The notes below the pieces were generated by a model, which searched no databases, was not told where the DNA came from, and saw only the letters and a program-made list of their open reading frames with translations. The translations under genes were made by a program, and so were the position numbers. DNA of 64,000 nucleotides from Serinibacter arcticus (GTDB lineage: Bacteria; Actinomycetota; Actinomycetes; Actinomycetales; Beutenbergiaceae). Shown piece by piece: positions 17,007 to 24,940 of the stretch. The stretch's first letter is position 1, and every line of letters begins with the position of its first letter. The stretch lies in the NCBI RefSeq assembly GCF_003121705.1, contig NZ_PYHR01000002.1:3286001-3350000 (forward strand), written 5' to 3'.

Positions 17007-18512
17007 TCAGCGCGGGGCGTGGCGCTCCAGGAACGCGTACACCTCGGCGTCGTCGACCCCAGGGAAGCTCCCGGACGGCAGCGGGCGAAGCACCTGCGCG
17101 TGCACCTGCGCGCTCGGCCACGCCTGGTCCGCCCAGCGCTGCGCCAGCTCGCTCGGAGGTCGCCGGCAGCACGAGGCGTCGGGGCACCGCGACTGCGTCC
17201 GGACCGTCGTCTCCCGACCGCGGAACCACTTCGCCTGGTTGAACGGCACGCCGACCGTGATCGAGAACTCCGACCCCGGGCCGGCGCCGGAGCCGGTCTG
17301 CGTCGCCTCGAGGTAGGTGCCCGTGGGGGTGTCCGTGTACTGGTGGTACTCCGTGGTGCGGTCGCGCTGCCCGAACACCTGCCGCGCGGCCCAGTACCGG
17401 CACACCACCTGGCCCTCGATCGAGCCGGTGGCGTCCTCGGGGAGGGCGATCCCGTCGTTCTCCCAGCCGCGGATGAGCGTCCCGTCGTCGGCGGCCCACA
17501 CGAAGTGGATCGGGATCCCGAGCTGGCTCGTGGCCAGGTTGATGAACCGCTGGGCGGCGAACTGGTGCGTGATGCCGAACGCGTCGCGGAAGTCCTCGAT
17601 CGCGAGGTCCTTGCGCGCCTTGGCGTCCTCGAGGAACGGCACCGCGGCCCCGCGCGGCACGAGCGCGGCCGCGGCGAAGTAGGTGATCTCGAGGCGCTGT
17701 CGCAGGAACTCGGCGTACGACGTCGGTCGTCCGTGCCCGAGCAGGCGGTGCGCCATCGCCTGCAGCGCGAGCGACCGCAGACCGTGCCCGCCCGGGATCG
17801 ACGCCGGCGGCAGGTAGATCCGACCGTTGGCGAGGTCGGTCACGGTGCGTGTGGAGTGGGGCAGGTCCGGCGTGTGGATGATCGCGAATCCGAGGCTCTC
17901 GGCCATGCGCGCCACGGTCCGGTGCGTCACTGCCCCGCCGGAGTACCCGGCCCGCCGGATGGCCGTCTCCGCGAGCTCCTCGAGCTCAGGGACGTGGTTG
18001 TCGATGCGCTGGGTGTGCAGCCGCAGCTCCGTCGTCGCGCGTCGGGCCTCCTCGGGCGTCGCGACCGCCTCTCGCGCGCGGCGCGCGAGCTCGCCGTGCA
18101 GGGCGGTCAACGACTCCAGCACCGGCAGCGGAACGGTGCGACCGGGCCGCACCACCGGCGCCCCGAGCTCGCGGTAGAGCGGGCTCCGCTGCGCGTGCTC
18201 GAGCGCGATCTCGAGCTGGGCGCGGCGGTCGGGCGGCGGCTCGTCGGCGATCAGCGCCGCGGCGGGCACGCCGAGCGTGCGGGCGATCGCCTGCAGCAGC
18301 GACAGGCGAGGTTCGCGACGTCCGTTCTCGATGTGCGACAGCTGCGCCGCCGTCGTGCCGGTGGCCTCGGCGAGCTGCGCGAGCGTCAGGCCCGCACGCC
18401 CCCGGAAGTGGCGGAGGCGGCGCCCGAGCGTGAAGGAGTCCGACGGCGTGGCATCGGTGTCGGGGACCTCGCCGAGGTCGATGTACGGCCGGGTCGCGGC
18501 ATCGTCGCCCAT
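17007..18512 (-). CDS. RamB-like XRE/ImmA-IrrE family transcriptional regulator
   Basis: 501 residues. An N-terminal XRE helix-turn-helix (LGRRLRHFRGRAGLTLAQLA, ATGTTAAQLSHIENGRREP) is followed by an ImmA/IrrE-like middle domain (SLALQAMAHRLLGHGRPTSY, with the zinc-site His partly kept) and a C-terminal domain with a Cys cluster (CPDASCCRRP). This is the architecture of RamB-type regulators of acetate and glyoxylate metabolism in corynebacteria and mycobacteria. ATG 18512 is preferred because it lies 7 nt after a TATGGT -10; ATG 18524 falls inside that -10. It is divergent from pckG, a logical gluconeogenic target. Confidence 0.82.
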   Translation of the reverse strand: MGDDAATRPYIDLGEVPDTDATPSDSFTLGRRLRHFRGRAGLTLAQLAEATGTTAAQLSHIENGRREPRLSLLQAIARTLGVPAAALIADEPPPDRRAQLEIALEHAQRSPLYRELGAPVVRPGRTVPLPVLESLTALHGELARRAREAVATPEEARRATTELRLHTQRIDNHVPELEELAETAIRRAGYSGGAVTHRTVARMAESLGFAIIHTPDLPHSTRTVTDLANGRIYLPPASIPGGHGLRSLALQAMAHRLLGHGRPTSYAEFLRQRLEITYFAAAALVPRGAAVPFLEDAKARKDLAIEDFRDAFGITHQFAAQRFINLATSQLGIPIHFVWAADDGTLIRGWENDGIALPEDATGSIEGQVVCRYWAARQVFGQRDRTTEYHQYTDTPTGTYLEATQTGSGAGPGSEFSITVGVPFNQAKWFRGRETTVRTQSRCPDASCCRRPPSELAQRWADQAWPSAQVHAQVLRPLPSGSFPGVDDAEVYAFLERHAPR

Positions 18513-18519
18513 GGAGTTG

Positions 18520-18525
18520 ACCATA
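18520..18525 (-). promoter_or_regulatory. -10 element of the RamB-like gene (leaderless)
   Basis: TATGGT on the minus strand, 7 nt before the ATG at 18512. This argues against starting translation at 18524. Confidence 0.45.
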
Positions 18526-18528
18526 GGG

Positions 18529-18548
18529 CAACAAGCGCCAAAGTTGCA
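18529..18548. promoter_or_regulatory. Candidate RamB-type operator upstream of pckG
   Basis: GCAAC and GTTGC arms are separated by 10 nt, and the minus strand reads GCAACTTTGG, which resembles the ACTTTGCAAA core reported for RamB sites. It sits between the divergent regulator and pckG. Confidence 0.35.
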
Positions 18549-18595
18549 GGGTGACGGCCCGGTCCATCAGCCACTCGGCGCGCCACAGTGGTCCC

Positions 18596-20467
18596 ATGAC
18601 CGCGACCTACCTGCCCCCGGCTCGTTCCCGCTCCGGCGCCGCCACCTCCCACGAGGTGGCCGCCGACCGCCCGACGCACGGCACGCCGTCGCGCCGGGAC
18701 GACGTCCTCGCGTGGGTCGGGCGGATCGCCGACCTCGCCCAGCCGGACCGGATCGTGTGGGTCGACGGCGGTGACGCGCAGCACGAGCTCCTCGTGCGCG
18801 AGATGGTCTCGACCGGCACGCTGCTCCCGCTGAACCCCGAGCTCCGCCCGGACTCCTACCTGGCCCGCTCGGACCCGGGTGACGTCGCCCGCGTCGAGAG
18901 CCGCACGTTCATCTGCTCGCCCACGCGGGCCGAGGCCGGCCCGACCAACAACTGGCGCGATCCCGCCGAGATGCGCCAGACCCTCGCGGGCCTGTTCGAC
19001 GGCGCGATGCGCGGCCGCACGCTGTACGTCGTCCCGTTCTCGATGGGTCCGGTCGACTCCCCGCTCGCGCGCTTCGGCATCGAGATCACGGACTCGCCCT
19101 ACGTCGTCGCGAGCATGCGGATCATGACGCGGTCGGGCGCCGCCGCCCTCGCCCGGATCGACGACGGCGCCGCGTGGGTCCCCGCGGTCCACAGCGTGGG
19201 CGCCCCGCTGGGGCCCGACGACGTGGACGTGCCGTGGCCGTGCAACCCCGAGAAGTACATCGTCCACTTCCCGGCCGAGCGCGAGATCTGGAGCTACGGC
19301 TCCGGCTACGGCGGCAACGCACTGCTGGGCAAGAAGTGCTTCGCCCTGCGGATCGCCTCGGTCATCGCGCGTGACGAGGGCTGGCTCGCCGAGCACATGC
19401 TCCTCGTGCGCGTGACGTCGCCCGAGGGCCGGCGCACGCACGTCGCGGCCGCCTTCCCGTCCGCGTGCGGCAAGACCAATCTCGCGATGCTGCGGCCGAC
19501 GCTGCCCGGCTGGAGCGTGGAGACGCTCGGCGACGACATCGTCTGGATGGCGCCGCGCGAGGGCGACGACGGCGTGACGCGCCTGCACGCCATCAACCCC
19601 GAGGCGGGTTTCTTCGGCGTCGCGCCGGGGACCGGCTGGGAGTCGAACCCGACGGCGATGGAGACGCTGCGCCGCGGCGTCATCTTCACCAACGTCGCGC
19701 TCACCGACGACGGCGACGTGTGGTGGGAGGGCCAGACGTCGCAGCCGCCGGCGCACCTGATCGACTGGCAGGGACGCGACTGGACGCCCGACGCCGGCCG
19801 CCCTGCCGCGCACCCGAACTCGCGGTTCACCGTCAGCGCCGCGCAGTGCCCGACCATGGCCGCCGACTGGGAGGACCCCGCGGGCGTGCCGCTCGACGCG
19901 ATCCTGTTCGGCGGTCGTCGGCCCTCGACGGTGCCGCTCGTGACGCAGGCGGACTCGTGGGAGGCGGGCGTGCTTCTCGGCGCGAGCATCGCCTCCGAGC
20001 GCACCGCCGCGGCCGAGGGGACCGTCGGGGAGCTGCGCCGCGACCCGTTCGCGATGCTCCCGTTCACGGGCTACGCCGTCGCCGACTACCTCGCGCACTG
20101 GCTCGAGGTCGGCCGCGGGCTCGGTACCGGCGCTCCGGCGATCTTCGGCGTGAACTGGTTCCGCAAGGACGACGGCGGGCGGTTCCTGTGGCCCGGGTTC
20201 GGCGAGAACACACGGGTCATCGCGTGGATCGCGGACCGGGTGGCCGGCACGGTGGGCGGACGCTCGACGCCGATCGGTCACGTCCCGAACCCGGGCGATC
20301 TGGACGTCACCGGGCTCGGGCTGAGCGAGGCCGACCTCGACGAGCTGCTCGACGTCGACCCGGTGGCCTGGCGGGCCGAGCTCACCCGGGCGGGGGCGTA
20401 CCTGGAGGAGCTGCGGGCGCCGGCCGCGCTGCGTCGAGCGCTCGACGTCGCGATCGACCGCCTCTGA
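18596..20467 (+). CDS. pckG: Phosphoenolpyruvate carboxykinase (GTP)
   Basis: 623 residues, the normal size of GTP-dependent PEPCK, which decarboxylates and phosphorylates oxaloacetate to PEP. Motifs: [20 protein letters not shown], the [17 protein letters not shown] metal/substrate block, the P-loop [14 protein letters not shown] with the hyper-reactive Cys, [14 protein letters not shown], and the guanine-binding [23 protein letters not shown] 18596 starts just after a CACAGT element. Divergent from the RamB-like regulator. A symmetric 22-bp repeat array begins 5 nt after its stop. Confidence 0.95.
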   Translation: MTATYLPPARSRSGAATSHEVAADRPTHGTPSRRDDVLAWVGRIADLAQPDRIVWVDGGDAQHELLVREMVSTGTLLPLNPELRPDSYLARSDPGDVARVESRTFICSPTRAEAGPTNNWRDPAEMRQTLAGLFDGAMRGRTLYVVPFSMGPVDSPLARFGIEITDSPYVVASMRIMTRSGAAALARIDDGAAWVPAVHSVGAPLGPDDVDVPWPCNPEKYIVHFPAEREIWSYGSGYGGNALLGKKCFALRIASVIARDEGWLAEHMLLVRVTSPEGRRTHVAAAFPSACGKTNLAMLRPTLPGWSVETLGDDIVWMAPREGDDGVTRLHAINPEAGFFGVAPGTGWESNPTAMETLRRGVIFTNVALTDDGDVWWEGQTSQPPAHLIDWQGRDWTPDAGRPAAHPNSRFTVSAAQCPTMAADWEDPAGVPLDAILFGGRRPSTVPLVTQADSWEAGVLLGASIASERTAAAEGTVGELRRDPFAMLPFTGYAVADYLAHWLEVGRGLGTGAPAIFGVNWFRKDDGGRFLWPGFGENTRVIAWIADRVAGTVGGRSTPIGHVPNPGDLDVTGLGLSEADLDELLDVDPVAWRAELTRAGAYLEELRAPAALRRALDVAIDRL

Positions 20468-20472
20468 CGTTC

Positions 20473-20696
20473 GCGAGGCCCTTCGGGTGCGGTCGCGAGG
20501 CCGTTCGGGTGCGACGGCGAGGCCGTTGCGGTGCGGTCGCGAGGCCGTTGCGGTGCGTTCGCGAGGCCCTTCGGGTGTGCGACGGTGACCCGAAGGGCCT
20601 CGCGAGGTGACCGGAAGGGCCTCGCGAGGTGACCCGAAGGGCCTCGCGACGTGACCCAGAAGGCCTCGCGACGTGACTCGAAAGGCCTCGCGAAAG
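20473..20696. repeat. 22-bp-period repeat array with 5 direct and 5 inverted units (locus 2)
   Basis: GCGAGG recurs at 20473, 20495, 20517, 20539 and 20561 (exact 22-bp period, GCGAGGCCGTTGCGGTGCGG consensus). Its complement CCTCGC then recurs at 20598, 20620, 20642, 20664 and 20686, again every 22 bp. The two blocks would form one long hairpin. The array fills the whole gap between convergent pckG and the epimerase gene, starting 5 nt after one stop and ending 2 nt before the other. Confidence 0.92.
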
Positions 20697-20698
20697 GT

Positions 20699-21598
20699 TC
20701 AGGCGCGGGCGTCGAGGACCTCGCGCCAGGAGTGCCGCGGCGTCCAGCCGATGACCCGCTCCGCCGCCTCGATCGAGAAGAGCGTCCCCGTCCCCGTGAC
20801 CTCGCGACGCAGCTCGACGTCGGGGAACACCTCGGCGAGCAGTTCGACCGAGTCCCGCCGCATGCACGTGTCCGCCGCCGCGATGATCACGTTCGGCGCG
20901 CTCCCCGCGCCGCCCAGCTGCTCCTCGCTCGCGGTGAGCGCGGCGCGCGAGGCGGCCGCGGCGTCGCGCACGTCGATGTAGCTCCACAGGTTCCACGACC
21001 GGGCGCGCGCGTCGTCCCACGACGGCGGGAAGCTGTCCCGGTAGTCCTGCGCGGTCATCACGTTGGAGAACCGCAGGCCGACGTGGCTGACACCGCTCCA
21101 GCGTGCGTACGTCGCCGCCATCTGCTCGGTCACCACCTTCGACAGCGCATAGGTGCTCTCGGGCCGCGGGAAGTGCGCCTCGTCGATCGGCGCGTACCAG
21201 GGCGGCGTCTCGAACGGCAGCCCGAGCGTCGTCTCGCTGGAGGCCCACACCACCCGGCGCAGCCCGTGCGTCCGCGCGGCGGAGAACACCGCCTGGTTCA
21301 TGGCGACGTTGGTGGTGAACGTGACGCCGTCCGGCCGCAGCCCCGGCGCGGGGATGTTCGCGAGGTGCACGACGCCGTCGCACCCGGCGAGCGCGTCGAC
21401 CGCCTGCCCGAGGTCGGTGAGGTCGGCGGTGAGGGCGGCGACGGCGTCGTCGCGCACCTGGTCGGGGGCCGGTGCGCGGTCGATCGCGACGACGTCGTAG
21501 CCCGCCGCGGCGAGGTCGGCGACGGTTGCGCGGCCGAGCTTTCCGGAGGAGCCGGTGACGGCGATGCGGCCGGAGGGGAGGGGGGACGTCAGTGTCAT
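20699..21598 (-). CDS. NAD-dependent epimerase/dehydratase (extended SDR)
   Basis: 299 residues. Glycine-rich cofactor motif near the start (RIAVTGSSGKLGRATVADL), an acidic residue at the end of strand 2 (VVAIDRAP) favouring NAD, CDGVVHLANIPAPG, and the active-site pair in STYALSKVVTEQ. GLRFSNVMTAQDYRDSFP and WSYIDVRDAAAASRAAL fit UDP-sugar-epimerase-like SDRs. A TACCCT -10 lies 6 nt before the ATG, so the transcript should be leaderless, and the palindrome GTGAGCGCTCAC sits immediately upstream. The substrate is unknown; uronate or nucleotide-sugar dehydrogenase activity is possible. Confidence 0.85.
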   Translation of the reverse strand: MTLTSPLPSGRIAVTGSSGKLGRATVADLAAAGYDVVAIDRAPAPDQVRDDAVAALTADLTDLGQAVDALAGCDGVVHLANIPAPGLRPDGVTFTTNVAMNQAVFSAARTHGLRRVVWASSETTLGLPFETPPWYAPIDEAHFPRPESTYALSKVVTEQMAATYARWSGVSHVGLRFSNVMTAQDYRDSFPPSWDDARARSWNLWSYIDVRDAAAASRAALTASEEQLGGAGSAPNVIIAAADTCMRRDSVELLAEVFPDVELRREVTGTGTLFSIEAAERVIGWTPRHSWREVLDARA

Positions 21599-21604
21599 GT
21601 CCTC

Positions 21605-21623
21605 AGGGTAGGTGAGCGCTCAC
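21605..21623 (-). promoter_or_regulatory. Promoter and palindromic operator of the SDR gene
   Basis: TACCCT (21605-21610, minus strand) ends 6 nt before the ATG. Adjacent GTGAGCGCTCAC (21612-21623) is a perfect 12-bp palindrome lying where a repressor would block the -10/-35 spacer. Confidence 0.5.
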
Positions 21624-21647
21624 ACGATGGCTCGAACGGAGTGCGGC

Positions 21648-22505
21648 TCAGAAGTGCGACGGGTCGACCTCCCGGTCGCGGACGTCCTCGGCCGGCCAGA
21701 CCGAGCCGTCCAGGACGGTGCGGTCGCCGAGGGGGCCACCGAGGGTCACGGTGCGGGTGACGCTCGGGTTGCCGGGACACGTCCACGCGAGATCGTCGTC
21801 GTCGGCCGGGGGGTCGTTCACGAAGTAGCCGCTGGTCCAGTAGATCGTCACCGCCTCGTCGGTCTCGACCACGACGGGCTCGTGCAGGTACTCGTCGGGC
21901 TCGCGGCCCCCGGTGCACGATCGCTCCACGACCTGGAGCGCGAGCTCGACGTCGTCGGGCGAGGTCTCCGGGGCGCCGAGCGCCGTCCAGAACGTCCACG
22001 GCTCGGCCAGGGCGGGCATCAACCGGCAGCCGCCCCAGCCGGTGGCCTTCCAGCCGCCGTCGACCCGCTCGAGCCCGAGGGACATGTCCTCGGGGCCTCG
22101 AGGGCCGTCCGGACCCCAGTCGCCGACCGCGACGAGGGCGGTGTCCGCCGTCTCCCGCAGCACGAACCACGCCGCGTCCGACGCCGGAGTGCCCTGCAGC
22201 GCGGGTGGCGCGTCCATCCCCGCCTCGGCCGCGAGCGCGTCCAGCGCCGCCTCGAGGCCCGCGGGATCGGAGGGCTGGAGCTGACCGTCGAGGGCCGAGG
22301 CGGGGAACGCGTCCTCCGCCGTTCCGCCGCCGCACGTGAGGGCGACGGAGCCGTCGATCGTCAGCAGCCCGTTCGCGTCGACGGCCGGCTCGGAGGCGCT
22401 CGGCTCGGAGGTGCCGGGTTCGGAGGCGCCCGGGGCCCCGCACGCCGCGAGGGCCAGCACGAGGCAGACCCCGGCGGGACGGAGGAGCGTGCGGCGAGTT
22501 CTCAT
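21648..22505 (-). CDS. Hypothetical secreted lipoprotein
   Basis: 285 residues. A twin-arginine-containing N-terminus (MRTRRTLLRPAG) and hydrophobic stretch end in a lipobox LALAACGAPG, then a repeated Ser-Glu-Pro linker (SEPGTSEPSASEPA). The mature domain begins LLTIDGSVALTCGGGTAEDAF and has WGGCRLMPALAEPWTFWT and VERSCTGGREPDEYL, with four Cys in total that could form two disulfides. I do not recognise the family. It lies between an SDR gene and an APH-type kinase gene, with 49 nt and 38 nt gaps. Confidence 0.8.
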   Translation of the reverse strand: MRTRRTLLRPAGVCLVLALAACGAPGASEPGTSEPSASEPAVDANGLLTIDGSVALTCGGGTAEDAFPASALDGQLQPSDPAGLEAALDALAAEAGMDAPPALQGTPASDAAWFVLRETADTALVAVGDWGPDGPRGPEDMSLGLERVDGGWKATGWGGCRLMPALAEPWTFWTALGAPETSPDDVELALQVVERSCTGGREPDEYLHEPVVVETDEAVTIYWTSGYFVNDPPADDDDLAWTCPGNPSVTRTVTLGGPLGDRTVLDGSVWPAEDVRDREVDPSHF

Positions 22506-22543
22506 ACCCGATGGTGTCGTCGGCCGCCCCGATCTTGCACGGC

Positions 22544-23293
22544 TCACGTCGCGTTCCACAGGTCGGCGTAGTACGCCTGGCGCAGCGGATCCGGTTCGAC
22601 GCCGTAGGCCGCGATCAGCGCGTCGGACCACCCGGGCCCGTAGTTCCACCCGGTGCTCATCGCGGCGACGGCGAGGTCGGCCCAACGGTCCGCGACGCCG
22701 AGCGCGCCCAGGTCCACGTGGCCGGCCCACGCGCCGTCGTCGTGCACGAGGGTGTTCGGGACGCACGCGTCGCCGTGGCACACGACGAGCCGGTCGATCG
22801 ACGGCGGTTCGAGCAGCTCCTCGGGGACCTCGATCCCGCGCTGCAGCGCGTTCGCCACGCGCGCGTGGACGCCCCAGTCGAACGGGCAGTCGGCGACCGG
22901 CAGCGCGTCGTGCAGCGCGCGCAGCCCCTCGCCGACGACGCGCACGGCCGTCGCCGGATCGGCGAGCCAGCGGGGGTCGACGGCGGAGCGCCCCGCGACC
23001 GCGGCCGTCACCAGCCACTCGTGCTCGCCGTCGGCGCCGTGCTCGAGGACCTCCGGGACGCGGGTGTACCGGCCGGCCCAGACCAGCCGCTCCGCCTCGG
23101 CGGCCATCGACGTCTCGGCGTTCCACGGGCCCCACTTGAGGTAGCGGGTCGGGGCGCTGCCGCCGGCGTCGCCGCCCTCCGCGCGAAACGTCAGCCCACC
23201 CAGCCCGTTGCGCCACACGGGGGTGAGGCGGTCCCCGCGAGCGAGCGCCCGCACCCGCGCGGGAATCTCGACCGCGCCGCTCGGGATGCTCAC
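22544..23293 (-). CDS. APH(3')-like phosphotransferase
   Basis: 249 residues. Kinase motifs are complete: a phosphate/Lys block (TRYLKWGPWNAETSMAAEAE), the catalytic loop VVCHGDACVPNTLVHDDG, and the metal-binding Asp in VDLGALGVADRWADLAVA. The latter is the standard APH(3') arrangement, followed by a C-terminal TGWNYGPGWSDALIAAYG. It should phosphorylate an aminoglycoside or a related small hydroxyl compound in the cytoplasm. Chromosomal members are often of unknown natural substrate, so resistance should not be assumed. GTG start at 23293. Confidence 0.83.
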   Translation of the reverse strand: MSIPSGAVEIPARVRALARGDRLTPVWRNGLGGLTFRAEGGDAGGSAPTRYLKWGPWNAETSMAAEAERLVWAGRYTRVPEVLEHGADGEHEWLVTAAVAGRSAVDPRWLADPATAVRVVGEGLRALHDALPVADCPFDWGVHARVANALQRGIEVPEELLEPPSIDRLVVCHGDACVPNTLVHDDGAWAGHVDLGALGVADRWADLAVAAMSTGWNYGPGWSDALIAAYGVEPDPLRQAYYADLWNAT

Positions 23294-23310
23294 GGCGTCA
23301 GTCTCTCGCG

Positions 23311-23361
23311 AGAACGCCCGGTGCAGCTCGAATTCGAGGTTCGAGCCGCACCGGGCGTTCT
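23311..23361. terminator. Long intergenic hairpin between gnd and the APH-like gene
   Basis: AGAACGCCCGGTGC (23311-23324) pairs perfectly with 23348-23361. After one mismatch the stem continues with GCTCGAA/TTCGAGC, giving about 21 paired positions around a 7-nt loop. Located just after the gnd stop. A second hairpin with AGAACG ends lies after purC. Confidence 0.6.
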
Positions 23362-23383
23362 GGGCGGTGGTTCGCTGATCTGA

Positions 23384-24832
23384 TCAGCCCTGCAGGGTCT
23401 CGCTGCGGTCGGCGCTCCACTCGGTGTGGAAGACGCCCGCCTTGTCGACGCGCTGGTAGGTGTGCGCCCCGAAGAAGTCGCGCTGGGCCTGGATCAGCGC
23501 GGCCGGCAGGCGCTCGGAGCGCACGCCGTCGTAGTACGCGAGCGAGCTCGAGAACGCGGGCACCGGGATGCCGTTCATCGCCGCACCGGCGACGACGCGA
23601 CGCCAGGAGGCGACGCCGTCGCCCACCGCGGAGGCGAAGTACGGGTCCGAGATGAGCAGGGGCAGGTCGGCGTCGCGCTCGTAGGCCTCGGTGATGCGGT
23701 TGAGGAAGCGGGCGCGGATGATGCAGCCGCCGCGCCAGATGCGGGCGCACGCGCCGCGGTCGATGTTCCAGTCGTTCTCGGCCGACGCGGCCGCGATCTG
23801 GTCGAAGCCCTGGCTGTACGCCACGACCTTGGACGCGTACAGGGCGCGGCGGACGTCCTCGATGAACGCCTCGGCGTCCTTGACGTCCCAGCCGGCCGTC
23901 TCGGCAGCGAGCCCGGCGGCGCGGGCCGCCTCGCGCTGCGGCACGGAGCCGGACAGCGCACGGGCGAACGTGGCCTCCGCGATGCCCGTGATCGGCACGC
24001 CGAGGTCGAGCGCGGACTGCACGGTCCAGCGACCGGTGCCCTTCTGCTCGGCCTGGTCGAGCACGACGTCGACGAACGCCTTGCCGGTCTCGGCGTCCAC
24101 GTGCGCGAGCACGCCGGCCGTGATCTCGATGAGGTACGACTCGAGGTCGCCCGCGTTCCACTCCTCGAAGATCTTCCCGACCTGCGCGGCGGACAGGCCG
24201 AGGGCCGACCGGAGCAGGTCGTACGCCTCGGCGATGAGCTGCATGTCGGCGTACTCGATGCCGTTGTGGACCATCTTCACGTAGTGACCGGCGCCGTCCG
24301 GGCCGATGTACGTGCAGCACGGGACGCCGTCGACCTTCGCGGAGATCTTCTCCAGCATCGGGCCGAGGGTGGCGTAGGCCTCCTTCGTGCCGCCGGGCAT
24401 GATCGACGGCCCGTTCAGCGCGCCCTCCTCACCGCCCGAGACGCCGGTGCCGACGAAGTGGAAGCCGCGCTCGCGCAGGTCGGCCTCGCGGCGGATGGTG
24501 TCGGGGAAGTGCGCGTTGCCGCCGTCGACGATGATGTCGCCCGGCTCCATGTGAGCGGCGAGGTCCTCGATGACCGCGTCCGTCGGGGCGCCGGCCTTGA
24601 CCATGATGATCACGGTGCGCGGAGCCTTGAGGGAGGCGACGAAGTCCGCCGTCGTCTCGCTCGGCACGAACTCGCCGTCGCCGCCGTGCGCCTCGATGAG
24701 GGCCTGCGTCTTGGAGTTCGAGCGGTTGTGAACGGCCACGGTGTAGCCGTTGCGCGCGAAGTTTCGCGCGAGGTTGCTGCCCATGACCGCGAGCCCGGTC
24801 ACGCCGATGTCTGCCACGCCAACGTTTGTCAT
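23384..24832 (-). CDS. gnd: 6-phosphogluconate dehydrogenase, NADP-dependent decarboxylating
   Basis: 482 residues, typical of the long (E. coli/GndA-like) 6PGDH. N-domain: VTGLAVMGSNLARNFARNGY with HNRSNSKTQ fitting NADP. Substrate and catalytic motifs: VGTGVSGGEEGALNGPSIMP, GHYVKMVHNGIEYADMQLI with the catalytic Lys, and the family signature VLDQAEQKGTGRWTVQSALD. It turns 6-phosphogluconate into ribulose-5-phosphate, CO2 and NADPH in the pentose phosphate pathway. ATG at 24832 lies 7 nt after a CAGAAT -10-like hexamer. Monocistronic. Confidence 0.96.
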   Translation of the reverse strand: MTNVGVADIGVTGLAVMGSNLARNFARNGYTVAVHNRSNSKTQALIEAHGGDGEFVPSETTADFVASLKAPRTVIIMVKAGAPTDAVIEDLAAHMEPGDIIVDGGNAHFPDTIRREADLRERGFHFVGTGVSGGEEGALNGPSIMPGGTKEAYATLGPMLEKISAKVDGVPCCTYIGPDGAGHYVKMVHNGIEYADMQLIAEAYDLLRSALGLSAAQVGKIFEEWNAGDLESYLIEITAGVLAHVDAETGKAFVDVVLDQAEQKGTGRWTVQSALDLGVPITGIAEATFARALSGSVPQREAARAAGLAAETAGWDVKDAEAFIEDVRRALYASKVVAYSQGFDQIAAASAENDWNIDRGACARIWRGGCIIRARFLNRITEAYERDADLPLLISDPYFASAVGDGVASWRRVVAGAAMNGIPVPAFSSSLAYYDGVRSERLPAALIQAQRDFFGAHTYQRVDKAGVFHTEWSADRSETLQG

Positions 24833-24940
24833 GCGGACCATTCTGCCGTCCCGGACTCCGGCGCGCTTTCCCTGTCTACGCCTCGGGCACACTGGGGACA
24901 CCGGGCGCCGCGACGGCGTCAGGCACCGAGCGAGGACAGC

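Noticed and set aside
16745-17316. Small plus-strand proteins across the repeat region after purD
   Set aside because: They are made of translated 22-bp repeats and antisense of the RamB-like gene.
20473-20696. CRISPR array
   Set aside because: Units are contiguous with a 22-bp period and no spacers, and part of the array is inverted; no cas gene is near.
22544-23293. Acquired aminoglycoside-resistance cassette
   Set aside because: No mobile-element sequence, integron site or change in base composition; it looks like a resident chromosomal kinase.
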